Source: Hymenobacter crusticola | Lineage (GTDB): Bacteria; Bacteroidota; Bacteroidia; Cytophagales; Hymenobacteraceae | NCBI RefSeq assembly: GCF_002154225.1 | Contig: NZ_MTSE01000005.1 | Span: 248,001 to 312,000 of the forward strand | Length of the DNA: 64,000 nt | Direction: 5' to 3' | In this document: in pieces, positions 24,589-32,725 of the stretch | Position numbering within the stretch: position 1 is the stretch's first letter | Layout: every line of letters begins with the position of its first letter | The notes under the pieces: model-generated | Seen by the model: the letters and a program-made list of their open reading frames with translations, nothing else | What the model was told of the DNA's origin: nothing | The model's database searches: none | Translations under genes and position numbers: made by a program

Positions 24589-26037
24589 TTACACCACTTT
24601 CACTTTTTCCTCAAACGCCTTATCCGTCACGTCATAGAACAGCTCGATGAGCTTCTTGAAGTTGTCGGGTTCGGCAATAGTCTTCTCGGTTTTGTTGAGC
24701 GAGTCGAGGAAGTAGTTGTGGTTGATGCCTTTGTTAAAGAAATCAGTCCACTTCTTTTCCACGGGTTTGCCGGCAATCATGGCGTTGAAGTCGTCGGTGG
24801 CTAGATCGAAGGGACGGAAGGCCCGGCGGTTTTGGCCTAGCTCTTTCAGCCATTCATCCACGCCAAACTCTGGGCTGTGCAGGATATTTTGCAGCTCTCG
24901 GAAAATGGGCTCGTTGCGCAGGGCGTAATCCAGCTTTAGGTTGTCGTGGTACGGCGCCTTGTCGGTGGCGAGGAACTGCCGGTGGTAGCGCGTGAAGTAG
25001 AGCAACTGCGTGAGGTGCTTGGCCATCAGCTCGCGCGACTCGTCGGGTAGGTGGTTGAACTGCACCTCGGGCGCGTCGGTAGCAAGGCCGTACTCGTGGA
25101 AGTGCGGTCCGCCGGTGCGCAGCTCCGCCGCCGAGTACTTCATGAAGTCTACGATGCTAAGTGCGGCTAGCAGCTCGATAAGATGCGCTTTGTTGCGCTG
25201 CTGGGTGCCGCCGGGCTGGTTTTCGTAGGGCGTATCGGGCGTGTCGGCTAGGTAGTACAAGGCGTTCAGACCTTGCAAGTTGTGCTCGTAGTAGCTGAGC
25301 GCCGCCTTGGTTTTGGTAAGGAAGCTGTTGGAGTCAATAACCGAGTTGTCCTCCGATTGCAGCGCGAAGTACGGCATCACCGTCACGGCGCCGGTGGGCG
25401 CGTCGCGCAGGTAGCGGGCGTTGCTCAGGCGCGTGTTGGTGTCCTTCAGGTTCTTGAGCATAAGCGGGAAACCCGCCGCGCCCGTTCCGCCGAAGATGCT
25501 CGACACGAAAAATACCCGGTCACCTTCCTGGAAGTTATCGGCGAAAAAGCGGATTTCGGGAGACTCCACGAGCTTGTTCAGTACAATACTGCCCACATTG
25601 GGCGAGCCGCGGAAACCAATGGTCAGTGGGCTTTCGAGGTTATCCTGCGTGAACAGCAAATCCACCAGTCCTTTGGAGTCAACCGACAGACCATCGTAGC
25701 TGAGGTATTGGCGGAAGCTCTGGTTAATGCCGCCAAAGTCGAAGATGAACGTATCCTTCACCGAGCCATTCACGTCCTGGCTGATGCCGCTGAGCGTGCT
25801 GATGTCGGTTTTAAAGAAGCCTTCTTCGCGCGGACCTAGCTTTTTGTAAATCTGCTGGTAGCTCTGCAATAGGGCTACCGTACGGTTCATGTCGCCGTTG
25901 TGGGCATCGGGGTCAATGATGATGGGCACCACCCGGTCGCAGTTAGGAAGCTCCACGCCCGCCGCCAGCAACATCGTGAGCGAGCGAATAACGCGGGAAC
26001 CAGTGCCGCCAATACCGAATAAAAAGAGTTTAGCCAT
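24589..26037 (-). CDS. Tubulin/FtsZ-like GTPase
   Basis: 482 residues, cytosolic. The start has a GxGGTGS nucleotide loop (KLFLFGIGGTGSRVIRSL, residues 3-20). About 175 residues on there is FFVSSIFGGTGAAGFPLML, equivalent to the tubulin signature GGGTGSG. Between them PIIIDPDAHNGDMNRT gives the expected acidic contact. The combination fits the bacterial 'tubulin-like' family (Pfam Tubulin_2), which is separate from FtsZ and TubZ. The C-terminus is helical and charged. It is transcribed with the three-helix protein and the actin-like protein. GTP binding is well supported; polymerisation is inference. Confidence 0.8.
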   Translation of the reverse strand: MAKLFLFGIGGTGSRVIRSLTMLLAAGVELPNCDRVVPIIIDPDAHNGDMNRTVALLQSYQQIYKKLGPREEGFFKTDISTLSGISQDVNGSVKDTFIFDFGGINQSFRQYLSYDGLSVDSKGLVDLLFTQDNLESPLTIGFRGSPNVGSIVLNKLVESPEIRFFADNFQEGDRVFFVSSIFGGTGAAGFPLMLKNLKDTNTRLSNARYLRDAPTGAVTVMPYFALQSEDNSVIDSNSFLTKTKAALSYYEHNLQGLNALYYLADTPDTPYENQPGGTQQRNKAHLIELLAALSIVDFMKYSAAELRTGGPHFHEYGLATDAPEVQFNHLPDESRELMAKHLTQLLYFTRYHRQFLATDKAPYHDNLKLDYALRNEPIFRELQNILHSPEFGVDEWLKELGQNRRAFRPFDLATDDFNAMIAGKPVEKKWTDFFNKGINHNYFLDSLNKTEKTIAEPDNFKKLIELFYDVTDKAFEEKVKVV

Positions 26038-26058
26038 GTGCTTTGCTACTGTTAGTCA

Positions 26059-26197
26059 AGTTCCCCTCCTTTTTTCAAGGAGGGGTGCCCGAAGGGCGGG
26101 GTGGTTAAAATCGTTGAACGATACTGGAAGCTAGCTTTTAGCTTTTTAACACTAGTCTAACCACCCCTAACCCCTCCTTGAAAAAAGGAGGGGAACT
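26059..26197. repeat. REP-like element, family B copy 2
   Basis: Starts AGTTCCCCTCC-TTTTTT-CAAGGAGGGG then TGCCCGAAGGGCGGGGTGG, and ends with the reverse complement TAACCACCCC..CCCCTCCTTG. Lies between the three-helix protein and the tubulin-like gene. Nearly the same outer half as copy 1; the middle differs. Confidence 0.85.
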
Positions 26198-26213
26198 AGT
26201 TTTAGTCTTAATT

Positions 26214-26606
26214 TTAGAAAGGTGTGGTGCTGGCATTAGTCGAGCCTTTGCGCAGAATGACGGAAAACAGGAAATAAAACAAGAGGCCATATACCGCGTT
26301 CAGCGTGGCGAGCCAGTAGATGTAGCTGTGGTCAGTTACTTGCTGGGCTTTGGCCTGCCACACCACCACGATAAACGCAATGAGAGCGTTCAGAACGAGG
26401 AACAGCGTCCAGTGGCGCAGCTTGTTGAAAGTGGCCACGCCCATGGCCTTATTGATGACATAGTAGAATATCAGCACCAAGGCCAGCGAGATACCTAGGT
26501 TCAGCAGACCGATATTCGGGAACACGATTTGGCGGTATACGGGCGTATCGGCCGGGGGCTGAGGTGTGCCGATGAGTTCGTAGAGGAAGCGGAAGAAGCT
26601 TTGCAT
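26214..26606 (-). CDS. Three-helix membrane protein, unknown
   Basis: 130 residues. Hydrophobic segments at about 33-50 (LLNLGISLALVLIFYYVI), 65-83 (WTLFLVLNALIAFIVVVW) and 97-120 (YWLATLNAVYGLLFYFLFSVIL), with a short N-terminal domain (QSFFRFLYELIGTPQPP). No family is recognised. It lies between the vWA lipoprotein and the tubulin-like gene and is probably an inner-membrane part of the same machine. Confidence 0.72.
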   Translation of the reverse strand: MQSFFRFLYELIGTPQPPADTPVYRQIVFPNIGLLNLGISLALVLIFYYVINKAMGVATFNKLRHWTLFLVLNALIAFIVVVWQAKAQQVTDHSYIYWLATLNAVYGLLFYFLFSVILRKGSTNASTTPF

Positions 26607-26703
26607 AGAAGGAAAGGAAACGCCAACGTTTAGTTGGTAGAGCGGTACACGAAATGCGTTGGAATAGGGATACTACGAAGAAGGTGCCAGCTAAAAGCTA
26701 GCG

Positions 26704-28080
26704 TTAGTCAGCGGGTTGCAGCGTGAGCGGAACCTGAAAGATAGGCGCTTGATTCTGCTCATCCGTCGTGACGGCCGCCACGCCGTCGATCAGACTGCTT
26801 AAGGCGAAAGTTTTGGCGCCGACTTGGTTGATGTTGCTGTCATTCTTAGTTGTCCACTGAGTTATCCACATCGGGCGCTTGTCTTGGAGGATAACTTGCA
26901 AGGGGCGGGCCGCTTTGCCCATCTTGGTAACGCGAATTTTGACAAAATGCGTGTATTGCGCCTCGGGTCCGCTGCTAGCGCGGGTCTGATCGGTAGCGCC
27001 AAACACATTCACGATCTTCGCATCGGTGTCTTGCCCAGTTAGTTGCAAGTTCGCTTTCAGGTGACCTAGGTCTTGGTACAAAGTGGGCAGCGCTTGCAGA
27101 TTCATCCCGAGCACGAACTCCACAGGTTGTTGTGCGGATACTTCGCTCACAGCTACGGTATGATAAGTAGCACCGGCAGCGCGCTTGCTGGCGTCTTTCT
27201 CGCCATAGTACCACGCGCCTTGGTTCTGAAACTTGTTTAGCAGGGAAGAAGGCGGCGCCGAGTACTTCACGCCGAAGTGTGCTTGTTCGCCCGGCGCCTT
27301 TTTTAGCAACGCAGCATCAAAGCGCCGTACGGCGTCGGCCGGACCGATTACCCACACATAATAAGGTATGTCGGTGTCGCAGCAGCGGTTGATGCGCTTG
27401 GCAGCCGTTTTCATGGCCGGGTAAAAAGCGCCTTTGAAATCCGACGTATGCCCATAAACCGACACCGCTAGGTCGGAGCGACCGGCAGCGTTCAGGGCGT
27501 CGGTGATGTCCGTTTTGATGTACGGCACGGCACCCGCGTTGCGCGGGGCGTAGATAAAGTCCGAAATCAGCACGCTCACGGCGTTGGGCTGGTAGTAGTG
27601 ACTTACCAGCGTATCCAGAATAGCCGGAATGCTGGTGCTGCTAGCTGGCTCCCGAATGCCCTCGCGCACAGTAGTTTCTAGCTGCTGATACGAATCGCGA
27701 TAGGGCTTGTCCTTGATGCGGTAGAACGTTTTGCGTTGAACGCTGGCGCTCCGGTTCACATCGGAAAGGAACTGCGCTACGTGCTGCTGAAAGCGGGTGT
27801 TTTGCGCATCAGCCCCCGTTTTAGGCATGAAGCCTTCCATCGAGCCCGATACTTCTAAAAACACGTTTACTTGTTTTAGCGGCCCCGTTGCGGCCGTAGT
27901 AGCGCTAGGTTCGGCTTCTGGCGAAGCAGCAGGCGCTTTTCCTGCGGCAGCTTCGATTGTTTCGGCAGCTTTGGTGTTGCCCGCATCCGATTTGAGGTCG
28001 TCGCGGGAGTAGCAGCCGGGAAGTAATAAGGCCACTGCCAATAGCCCTGGCAGTAGTTGAGAGAAGGGAGAACGTTGCAT
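26704..28080 (-). CDS. vWA-like domain lipoprotein
   Basis: 458 residues. The signal ends in LLLPGC, so Cys23 is lipidated; an Ala/Glu-rich linker follows to about 65. A von Willebrand factor A-like domain begins with VNVFLEVSGSMEGFM, where the usual metal-site DxSxS reads ExSxS, so the first acid is Glu instead of Asp. LISDFIYAP supplies a later acid of the same site. The domain ends near 260; the rest (~260-458) is beta-rich (VVEFVLGMNLQALP, FVKIRVTKMGKAARPLQV). It opens the gene cluster and probably faces the periplasm or the cell surface. Confidence 0.75.
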   Translation of the reverse strand: MQRSPFSQLLPGLLAVALLLPGCYSRDDLKSDAGNTKAAETIEAAAGKAPAASPEAEPSATTAATGPLKQVNVFLEVSGSMEGFMPKTGADAQNTRFQQHVAQFLSDVNRSASVQRKTFYRIKDKPYRDSYQQLETTVREGIREPASSTSIPAILDTLVSHYYQPNAVSVLISDFIYAPRNAGAVPYIKTDITDALNAAGRSDLAVSVYGHTSDFKGAFYPAMKTAAKRINRCCDTDIPYYVWVIGPADAVRRFDAALLKKAPGEQAHFGVKYSAPPSSLLNKFQNQGAWYYGEKDASKRAAGATYHTVAVSEVSAQQPVEFVLGMNLQALPTLYQDLGHLKANLQLTGQDTDAKIVNVFGATDQTRASSGPEAQYTHFVKIRVTKMGKAARPLQVILQDKRPMWITQWTTKNDSNINQVGAKTFALSSLIDGVAAVTTDEQNQAPIFQVPLTLQPAD

Positions 28081-28184
28081 CGAACCAATGTACAGGTTGA
28101 CGGCTGAAGCCGCAACCTTACCTACTGCCGGGGTGCCCAGCAGGTTGTGTAGGAACGATATAGAAGAAGGAATATTTTACGCAA

Positions 28185-28317
28185 GGCGTCGTTTGCCGGT
28201 CCGACGCCCTAGGCGTCCGACCAGTTGTGGCTAGAACGAAACGTGCAAACAACGGCCGTGCAGATGTTGGCAGGCGGCAACCGGTCGGACGCCCTAGGCG
28301 TCCGACCGGCAGACGTC
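28185..28317. repeat. REP-like element, family A copy 2
   Basis: About 133 bases with inverted arms built round GGTCCGACGCCCTAGGCG and its near-complement. Ends 5 bases beyond the stop of the nucleotidyltransferase gene, as copy 1 does beyond the MotB-like gene. Confidence 0.75.
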
Positions 28318-28322
28318 TTACC

Positions 28323-29324
28323 CTAGCTATAATCAATCTCCGTGTTATCGCCGATGTTCAGGCTGTGGTTCAGGCCACGGAACGACGCATCCGAACCCAC
28401 AATACAATCGTGGAGCACGGCTTGGCGCAGCTCGCTGTAGGAGCCGATAATAGAATCGGCCAGAATCGTATTCTCCACAATGGTCCGGTCGCCAATGGCC
28501 ACGTTAGGGCCGATGATGGAGCACGAAATCTGGCAGTTTTTGCCAATGCTGACGGGCGGAATAATAATCGTGTTCGGAAACTCGGGCAGCGACGACGCAC
28601 TCAAAAACTCCGGCCGGTTTAGCAGACGCGCGTTGGCTTCGAGCAGCGTGTCTTTGCGGCCGCAGTCAAACCAGTTGTCCACCGTCACGGTGGTCATCTC
28701 CTCCCCTTCCTGAATCAGCATCATCAGGGCGTCCGTCAGCTGAAACTCGCCGTGCGTGCGATGGTCCTGCTCGATGAGCCGGCCGAGGGCATCCACCAGC
28801 TTCTCGGGATGCGCAATCTTGTACAGACCCACCATCGCGTAGTTCGACTTCGGGATTTTAGGCTTTTCCATCACTTTCGTGACGCGGCCACCCGGTGCGG
28901 TTTCTACCAAGCCGAACAGAGTCGGCGTTTTCACTTCTTTTACGCCCAGCACGGTGCCAGGCATTTGCAGCACGGCACCTAGGTCCACGTCTACAATAGT
29001 ATCACCAAGTAAAATCAGCATACCCTGCGATTCTTGGCGAAACTCTTCCCGCGCAATCCACAAGGCGTGGCCGATACCCTCGCGGGGCTCCTGCACCACG
29101 AAGGTGGATTTTATTTGCGGGTAGTGACGACGTACATAACTTTCTACCTTTTCACCTAGGTAGCCAATAATGAAGACAAAGTCTTGAACGCCAGCGCTTA
29201 GAAGCCGGTCAATGATGTGCCCCAGGATGGTATTACCAGCCACAGGAACCAGCGACTTGGGCTGAGTATGCGTATGCGGCCGTAGGCGAGAGCCGATGCC
29301 GGCAACGGGAATGACAGCTTTCAT
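28323..29324 (-). CDS. Sugar-phosphate nucleotidyltransferase with hexapeptide C-terminus
   Basis: 333 residues from the Met at 29324 (MKAVIPVAGIGSRLRPHTHTQPKSLVPVAG), the canonical nucleotide-binding start; the 8 codons upstream are not used. NTP-transferase domain to ~240 with LLGDTIVDVDL and the VEKP-type VMEKPKIPKSNYAMVGLY. The C-terminal ~90 residues are left-handed beta-helix hexapeptides (IGKNCQISCSIIGPNVAIGDRTIVENTIL). RmlA- or ManC-type activity on a hexose-1-phosphate for surface-sugar synthesis is likely; the sugar is not certain. It reads the same way as the 16-28 kb cluster but is separated from it by a family A repeat. Confidence 0.88.
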   Translation of the reverse strand: MKAVIPVAGIGSRLRPHTHTQPKSLVPVAGNTILGHIIDRLLSAGVQDFVFIIGYLGEKVESYVRRHYPQIKSTFVVQEPREGIGHALWIAREEFRQESQGMLILLGDTIVDVDLGAVLQMPGTVLGVKEVKTPTLFGLVETAPGGRVTKVMEKPKIPKSNYAMVGLYKIAHPEKLVDALGRLIEQDHRTHGEFQLTDALMMLIQEGEEMTTVTVDNWFDCGRKDTLLEANARLLNRPEFLSASSLPEFPNTIIIPPVSIGKNCQISCSIIGPNVAIGDRTIVENTILADSIIGSYSELRQAVLHDCIVGSDASFRGLNHSLNIGDNTEIDYS

Positions 29325-29511
29325 GAATAAAAGGCGTGGCGTAAGCACGCAAAATAGTGAATCGGCACCGGAGCGCCGGACGCTAACACAACCGCCAACG
29401 CCTTAATTCGTACTTTTCAGCGCACCAGTGCCTGCCGACGCTAACCACGTTGCCCCGCTTCAGGTTTCGAATGTCTTTCTCTCTCTTCCACTTTTTAATT
29501 TTTCTCTCTCC

Positions 29512-30090
29512 ATGAAACGATTCGTTCTGTACTTCTTTGGCTTGGTGATTCTGCTTACGCAGTCGTCTTGCGGCTACAATGGCATGGTCGAGCGCGACCA
29601 AGCTGTAAAAGGTCAATGGGCCAAAGTCCAAAGCAGCTACCAGCGTCGCAACGACCTGATTCCGAACCTAGTAAACACCGTAAAAGGGGCAGCTAATTTC
29701 GAAAAAAGCACCCTAACCGACGTTGTTAATGCCCGCGCCAAAGCCACCAGCGTGCAGCTGTCGGGTGATGATCTGACCCCCGAAAACATCAAGCGCTTCC
29801 AGGAGGCTCAAAGCCAAGTGAGTTCCGGCCTAGGTCGTTTGCTGGCCGTATCGGAAAATTACCCCGATTTGAAAGCCAACGCCAACTTTCAGGAACTGCA
29901 AGCCCAGATTGAGGGCACCGAAAACCGCATCAACGTGGAACGCAACCGCTTCAACGACGTGACCAACGACTACAACAGTTACGTGAAGTCGTTCCCCAAC
30001 AACATCTTCGCGGGCATGTTTGGGTTTAAGGAAAAGCCCTACTTCGAAGCCGACGCTAGTGCCCAGAAAGCGCCTACCGTTCAGTTTTAA
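29512..30090 (+). CDS. LemA family lipoprotein
   Basis: 192 residues from the Met at 29512, where a lipobox signal begins (ending LTQSSC). LemA marks: YNGMVERDQAVKGQWAKVQSSYQRRNDLIPNLVNTVKG, SGLGRLLAVSENYPDLKANANFQELQAQIEGTENRINVERNRFNDVTNDYN, then FPNNIFAGMFGFKEKPYFEA. The first open codon at 29428 is not used. LemA proteins are membrane-anchored helical proteins of uncertain role, usually next to TPM-domain genes, as here. Confidence 0.94.
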   Translation: MKRFVLYFFGLVILLTQSSCGYNGMVERDQAVKGQWAKVQSSYQRRNDLIPNLVNTVKGAANFEKSTLTDVVNARAKATSVQLSGDDLTPENIKRFQEAQSQVSSGLGRLLAVSENYPDLKANANFQELQAQIEGTENRINVERNRFNDVTNDYNSYVKSFPNNIFAGMFGFKEKPYFEADASAQKAPTVQF

Positions 30091-30093
30091 TTT

Positions 30094-30238
30094 TAGTGCC
30101 TAGTGCTTAGTGCCTGGTGCTTGGTTTTTAGTTGGTTGTTTTTGGTTTTTGGTCGTCAAAACAAATTTGTTTAAGACCCAAAAAGCAGCTACCAAAAACT
30201 AGAAGCCAAGCACTTGGCGCTAAGCATCAAGCACTAAG
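30094..30238. repeat. Imperfect inverted repeat (AGTGCTTAGTGCC type)
   Basis: Left arm 30094-30132 (repeats of TAGTGCCTAGTGCTTAGTGCC) and right arm ~30198-30237 (CAAGCACTTGGCGCTAAGCA) are partly complementary, with tandem 7-9-base words. It fills the LemA-TPM gap. Confidence 0.6.
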
Positions 30239-30247
30239 CCCTATCCC

Positions 30248-30703
30248 ATGAAAAGCCCTCTTACGCCGGAACAAGAGGCTGCGCTTGTGGCCGCAATCCG
30301 GCAGGCCGAAATCACTACCTCTGGGGAAATCCGGGTTCACCTGGAAGACACCTGCCCCACACCCGAGCCCCTCGACCGCGCTGCCCAGGTGTTTGCCGAG
30401 CTAGGTATGCACCGCACGGCCCAGCGCAACGGCGTGCTGTTCTACCTAGCCTGGAAAACGCGTCAGTTTGCGGTTATCGGTGATTCGGGTATCAACTCCG
30501 CCGTGCCCGACGACTTTTGGGAAATAACCAAAGAAGCCGTGCTCAGCTACTTCCACAACCACGACTACGTGAATGGGCTGGACAAAGGCATCCGGCTGGT
30601 GGGCGAGCAGCTTCGGCGCTATTTCCCATACGACGCGGCCACTGACCGCAACGAACTCGACGACTCCATCTCGTTTGGCGACTCCACGCCGCCACATGCA
30701 TGA
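30248..30703 (+). CDS. TPM domain protein (soluble)
   Basis: 151 residues, no signal peptide. The TPM (TLP18.3/Psb32/MOLO-1) fold is seen from TTSGEIRVHLEDTCPTPEPLDRAAQVFAELGMHRTAQRNGVLFYLAWKTRQFAVIGDSGI and then KGIRLVGEQLRRYFPY. The fold is often paired with LemA. The stop overlaps the next ATG in ATGA at 30700-30703, so the two TPM genes are translationally coupled. Confidence 0.88.
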   Translation: MKSPLTPEQEAALVAAIRQAEITTSGEIRVHLEDTCPTPEPLDRAAQVFAELGMHRTAQRNGVLFYLAWKTRQFAVIGDSGINSAVPDDFWEITKEAVLSYFHNHDYVNGLDKGIRLVGEQLRRYFPYDAATDRNELDDSISFGDSTPPHA

Positions 30704-31542
30704 GCAGTAAAACGTTTCTTTCTCCTTCCGCGAACCGCTGGCTTAGGCCGCTGCTAGCTTTTTTGCTGCTCGTCGCTGGCCTATTGCAGCCAGTTTGCGC
30801 GCAGAATGTGCCACCGCGCCCCTCGCCGCCTCGCCTCGTCAATGACCTAGCCAACATGCTACGCCCCGATGAGGCCGAGGCATTGGAGCGTAAGCTGGTC
30901 GCTTATAATGACTCGACGTCCTCCCAGATTTCCGTTGTGACGGTGCCCACACTCGGCGACGACGAAATTGCGGACTACGCCCAACGGCTTTATGAAAGCT
31001 GGGGCATTGGGCAAAAAGGCAAAGACAACGGCATTTTGGTGCTAGTGGCGAAGCAAGAGCGGGCGGCCCGCATCCAGACCGGCTACGGCCTGGAAGGCGC
31101 CATCCCCGATGCGCTGGCGAAGCGCATTATCTCTAGTACCATCGTTCCGGCTTTTCGGGAGCAACGCTACTACGAAGGGCTCAATACCGCCACCGACGAG
31201 CTAATTGCTCTGGCCAAAGGCGAGTATAAAGCGCCGCCGCAAGCGCAGCGCTCTGCCGACAACGGCGACACCAGCGGCTCCGGCTGGACGTTCTGGCTGA
31301 TCATCGGCATGCTGATTCTCTTCGTGCTGCTGCGCTCACGCGGGGGCGGCGGCGGTGGCGGCGGCGGACGGCGCAACCGTGGTTTCGGAGGCGCCTTTAT
31401 TCCACCCATCATCTTCGGCGACTTCAGTGGCGGCCGTGGCGTGTTTGGTGGCGGGGGTGGCTTCGGCGGAGGTGGCGGCGGGGGCTTTGGCGGCTTCGGC
31501 GGGGGCAACTCCGGCGGAGGTGGCGCCAGTGGCAATTGGTAG
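30700..31542 (+). CDS. TPM domain protein with Gly-rich tail (YgcG-like)
   Basis: 280 residues. Signal peptide (to QPVCAQ), TPM domain (VNDLANMLRPDEAEALERKL, YAQRLYESWGIGQKGKDNGILVLVAKQERAARIQTGYGLEGAIPD), a single helix (WTFWLIIGMLILFVLL) and a cytoplasmic Gly-rich/Phe tail (~215-280) ending SGNW. This is the YgcG-type arrangement. ATG at 30700 overlaps the preceding gene's stop. A terminator follows at 31569. Confidence 0.92.
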   Translation: MSSKTFLSPSANRWLRPLLAFLLLVAGLLQPVCAQNVPPRPSPPRLVNDLANMLRPDEAEALERKLVAYNDSTSSQISVVTVPTLGDDEIADYAQRLYESWGIGQKGKDNGILVLVAKQERAARIQTGYGLEGAIPDALAKRIISSTIVPAFREQRYYEGLNTATDELIALAKGEYKAPPQAQRSADNGDTSGSGWTFWLIIGMLILFVLLRSRGGGGGGGGGRRNRGFGGAFIPPIIFGDFSGGRGVFGGGGGFGGGGGGGFGGFGGGNSGGGGASGNW

Positions 31543-31568
31543 CTAGCTTTTTACATCCTTCCATACGT

Positions 31569-31600
31569 AACAAAGGGCATCTTTCGGGATGCCCTTTGTT
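31569..31600 (+). terminator. Rho-independent terminator of the LemA/TPM operon
   Basis: 13-bp stem AACAAAGGGCATC / GATGCCCTTTGTT with loop TTTCGG, 27 bases after the TPM stop. Confidence 0.85.
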
Positions 31601-31680
31601 GTTCCCGCAATGGGGTACTCTTTCCTCTCGGCTTCACACAGAAAGAGCTACTGCAAAGTCAAGAAGCTCGTATAGAGCGT

Positions 31681-31797
31681 ATGATCAAAAACTCCGACAA
31701 GCCTGAACTCCCTGCGTGGGTCTTTCTGCTTATCCGTTTTGCAGGTATTGCTTTTGTAGCCGCTCTATTTTGGTTTGTTACTCGCTGCGGCCAGTGA
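31681..31797 (+). CDS. Possible 38-residue membrane microprotein
   Basis: ATG at 31681 to TGA at 31797. A short polar start (IKNSDKPELPAW) is followed by one hydrophobic helix (VFLLIRFAGIAFVAALFWFV) and ends TRCGQ. This is a typical small single-pass protein shape. No clear ribosome-binding site was found, so it is only a candidate. Confidence 0.4.
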   Translation: MIKNSDKPELPAWVFLLIRFAGIAFVAALFWFVTRCGQ

Positions 31798-31894
31798 CGT
31801 TTCCGTGTTGCGTTTCTTGCGCCAGCGCTAGGTCATCTTTTCTTTCGAGTACAACCGGAATAAAAGACGCCTCTTTGACTTAGGTTACACGCAC

Positions 31895-32629
31895 CTAGGT
31901 CCTGCTCAGCAACCGCTGCATTTCCCGGGCATTATGGACGCCGGCTCCGCCAATGCCATTATTAAAGTACAGATACACTTCCTTTATCTGCGGCGCAGCC
32001 CGTACTTCGTCGGCTACGCGCTGTAAGAACTTGGTGGTGTATGGCGTGGTGTATAGCTCAGGCACGCCGTGAAAACGATAGTACAATACGCCGGTATTAG
32101 CTACTACTTCGTCGGGGAGTGGCTGCGGATGGCTTTGCCCCACGAAGCTAATGTGCTGGCGGGCTAGCTCGCGGTACACTTCGCCCTCCCACCAGCTTGG
32201 GTGGCGAAATTCTACCACGTTCGTGAAGGCGGGGTCGAGGCTACCTAGGATGCGCTGAAGCAGTTCGTCGGTGTAAGCGGCTTTGGGCGGCAGCTGGAAC
32301 AACACTGGACCTAGCTTTTCGCGCAAGCCTTCTTGCACCACGCCGTAGAAATCGGCCAGAATAGCTTGAGCTTCCGCGTTGAATTTCTTGTAGTGTGTGA
32401 CTTGGCGTGGAGCTTTCACGGCAAAACGATAATCGGCGGGGCTTTTGGCGTACCAGTCCTCGAACACCTTCAACTCCGGCATGCGGTAGAAGGTCACGTT
32501 TACTTCCAGCGTGTTGAAGCGCTGGGTGTAGTACTCAAACCATTTGCGCGGCGGCAATCCTTCCGGGTACAGCACGCCCTTCCAGTCGCGGTACGAAAAG
32601 CCGGAGCAGCCGATGTAGTAAGTGGGCAT
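31895..32629 (-). CDS. DUF72 family protein (YecE-like)
   Basis: 244 residues from the Met at 32629 (MPTYYIGCSGFSYRDWKG), which gives the standard DUF72 start; the open frame upstream is not used. The TIM-barrel-like family shows NTLEVNVTFYRMP, FRFAVKAPRQVTH-type FAVKAPRQVTH, LGPVLFQLPP, VEFRHPSWW, YYRFHG and YLYFNNGIGGAGVHNAREM. The role is unknown; the fold resembles nucleases or Fe-S proteins. Not part of an obvious operon. Confidence 0.93.
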   Translation of the reverse strand: MPTYYIGCSGFSYRDWKGVLYPEGLPPRKWFEYYTQRFNTLEVNVTFYRMPELKVFEDWYAKSPADYRFAVKAPRQVTHYKKFNAEAQAILADFYGVVQEGLREKLGPVLFQLPPKAAYTDELLQRILGSLDPAFTNVVEFRHPSWWEGEVYRELARQHISFVGQSHPQPLPDEVVANTGVLYYRFHGVPELYTTPYTTKFLQRVADEVRAAPQIKEVYLYFNNGIGGAGVHNAREMQRLLSRT

Positions 32630-32725
32630 AATGGAGAAGCGTAGCGGTACGAACCTTTCTACGCACCTAGGTCTCACTTAGGCAATCGATGCCCGTCTTT
32701 GTGTTTGCTAGCTGAGCCGCTTGCC

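Larger units (their letters stand above)
31543..31894. other. Intergenic region with terminator and a possible micro-gene
   Basis: 352 bases. Contains the terminator at 31569-31600 and a possible 38-codon reading frame at 31681-31797. Nothing else recognised. Confidence 0.5.

Noticed and set aside
16069..28080. Calling the cluster a standard Zorya system
   Set aside because: No helicase (ZorD), HNH nuclease (ZorE) or ZorC-like gene is present; only the motor pair resembles Zorya.
31170..31535. Minus-strand frame of 121 codons rich in Pro
   Set aside because: It is the reverse of the Gly-rich tail of the TPM protein; the Pro runs come from GGC/GGT repeats on the other strand.
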